A DNA stretch of 7,009 nucleotides, from positions 198 to 7,206 of the forward strand of contig DEKZ01000378.1 in assembly GCA_002354135.1 (NCBI GenBank), read 5' to 3'. The DNA is from Massilia sp. UBA2709 (GTDB taxonomy: Bacteria; Pseudomonadota; Gammaproteobacteria; Burkholderiales; Burkholderiaceae_D). The notes under the pieces are model-generated. The model saw nothing but the letters and a program-made list of their open reading frames with translations. It did not search any database and was not told where the DNA came from. This document shows, one piece after another, positions 6,545 to 7,009 of this stretch (positions are counted from its first letter, which is position 1; each line of letters begins with the position of its first letter). The position numbers and the translations under genes were made by a program.

Positions 6545-6615
6545 CGTAGGGTGGGTACTTGTACCCACCGGCACACGCCGCTGCAACACCGGTGGGTTCA
6601 AGAACCCACCCTACG
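6545..6615. repeat. REPIN: two inverted REP elements in the argG/SDR convergent gap
   Basis: Two 27-base arms (6545-6571 and 6589-6615) are inverted copies separated by 17 bases, and 25 of 27 positions pair. Each arm is itself a REP: an outward GTAG head (6546-6549 on plus; 6614-6611 on minus) followed by a 9-bp palindrome with a 2-base centre (6550-6569; 6591-6610). The GTAG head plus palindrome is the known mark of REP sequences mobilised by RAYT (TnpA-REP) transposases, and an inverted pair is a REPIN. The location between convergent genes, just past a terminator, is typical. No RAYT gene is in the window. Copy number cannot be judged here. Confidence 0.8.
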
Positions 6616-6644
6616 GGAATCCGGAGCGGGCGGCCTTTCGCTTT

Positions 6645-7009
6645 TCAGGCACTACGCAAATCATCCACCGGCTTGCCGCCAAAGCCCGGCGCCAGCAGGT
6701 AATCGACCAGCTTGCGCGCGCAATCCTCGGGCGAACTCAGGCCGCCCTGCTCCTTGAGCTGGACGAAGCGCTCGCGCATCGGGAAACGGCTTTCGGAGCT
6801 GGCGCGGATCTCGGCCTGCATGCCGGTATCGATCACACCCGGCGCCAGGCTGCACACGCGGACGGTGGCGTCGCCGTCGAGCGCTACCGCTTCGGCATGG
6901 CGGTCGAGCGCGGCCTTGGTGGCGCAGTAGACGCTCCAGCCCGGATAGGCCGAGCGCCCCGCCCCGCTCGACACGTGCAGGATGCGGCGCTCGGCGCCCG
7001 CCGTCGCAC
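6645..7009 (-). CDS. Short-chain dehydrogenase/reductase, C-terminal part, cut by the right window edge
   Basis: About 120 residues are visible up to the TGA at 6645-6647; the N-terminal Rossmann half with the GxxxGxG cofactor motif lies beyond the edge. The catalytic serine is in RRILHVSSGAG, and the YxxxK motif follows 13 residues later as YCATK. The next helix runs AALDRHAEAVALDG, and the LAPGVIDTGMQ loop is characteristic of SDR enzymes. The C-terminus (SSPEDCARKLVDYLL..GFGGKPVDDLRSA) resembles the sepiapterin-reductase/benzil-reductase-like group (YueD type). That group uses NADP(H) to reduce carbonyls; the true substrate is unknown. The gene is convergent to argG across a 150-bp gap with the argG terminator and a REPIN. 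No terminator for this strand is evident. Confidence 0.88.
   Translation of the reverse strand, partial: ATAGAERRILHVSSGAGRSAYPGWSVYCATKAALDRHAEAVALDGDATVRVCSLAPGVIDTGMQAEIRASSESRFPMRERFVQLKEQGGLSSPEDCARKLVDYLLAPGFGGKPVDDLRSA

Overview
The window is ordinary high-GC bacterial chromosome. Gene content, codon use and gene order (orn divergent from an M48 peptidase–pterin dehydratase–rsgA cluster, followed by argF and argG) suggest a betaproteobacterium of the Burkholderiales, most likely an Oxalobacteraceae member of the Massilia/Janthinobacterium/Duganella type. That placement comes from remembered gene order and protein resemblance, not from a search.

Layout. Positions 1-485 (minus) hold the N-terminal part of a PAS-type sensor kinase that runs off the left edge. 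Just upstream of it on the same strand is orn (540-1136), the oligoribonuclease that finishes RNA decay and clears pGpG. Orn is divergent, across a 47-bp AT-richer gap, from a tightly packed plus-strand cluster: an integral-membrane M48/Ste24-like protease (1184-2458), pterin-4a-carbinolamine dehydratase (2455-2796) and the ribosome-assembly GTPase RsgA (2793-3680). These three genes are linked by two ATGA stop/start overlaps, so they look translationally coupled although their functions are unrelated.

A 119-bp gap with a clear TATAAT box leads into the arginine genes: argF (3800-4726), a small VOC/glyoxalase-fold protein of unknown substrate overlapping the argF stop by one base (4726-5124), a 137-bp leader containing a possible 22-codon reading frame, and argG (5262-6494). 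ArgF and ArgG catalyse consecutive steps, ornithine to citrulline to argininosuccinate.

The right end is a convergent intergenic region (6495-6644). It carries a textbook intrinsic terminator for argG, followed by a well-formed REPIN: two inverted REP sequences, each with an outward GTAG head and its own hairpin. The last feature is the C-terminal part of a short-chain dehydrogenase on the minus strand, cut by the right edge.

No phage, insertion sequence, CRISPR array, tRNA or rRNA is visible. The most distinctive non-coding feature is the REPIN. Its two arms differ only at positions that keep base pairing inside each small hairpin. I see no convincing undescribed multi-gene system; the VOC gene inside the arginine locus is the only gene of uncertain role in an otherwise recognisable set.
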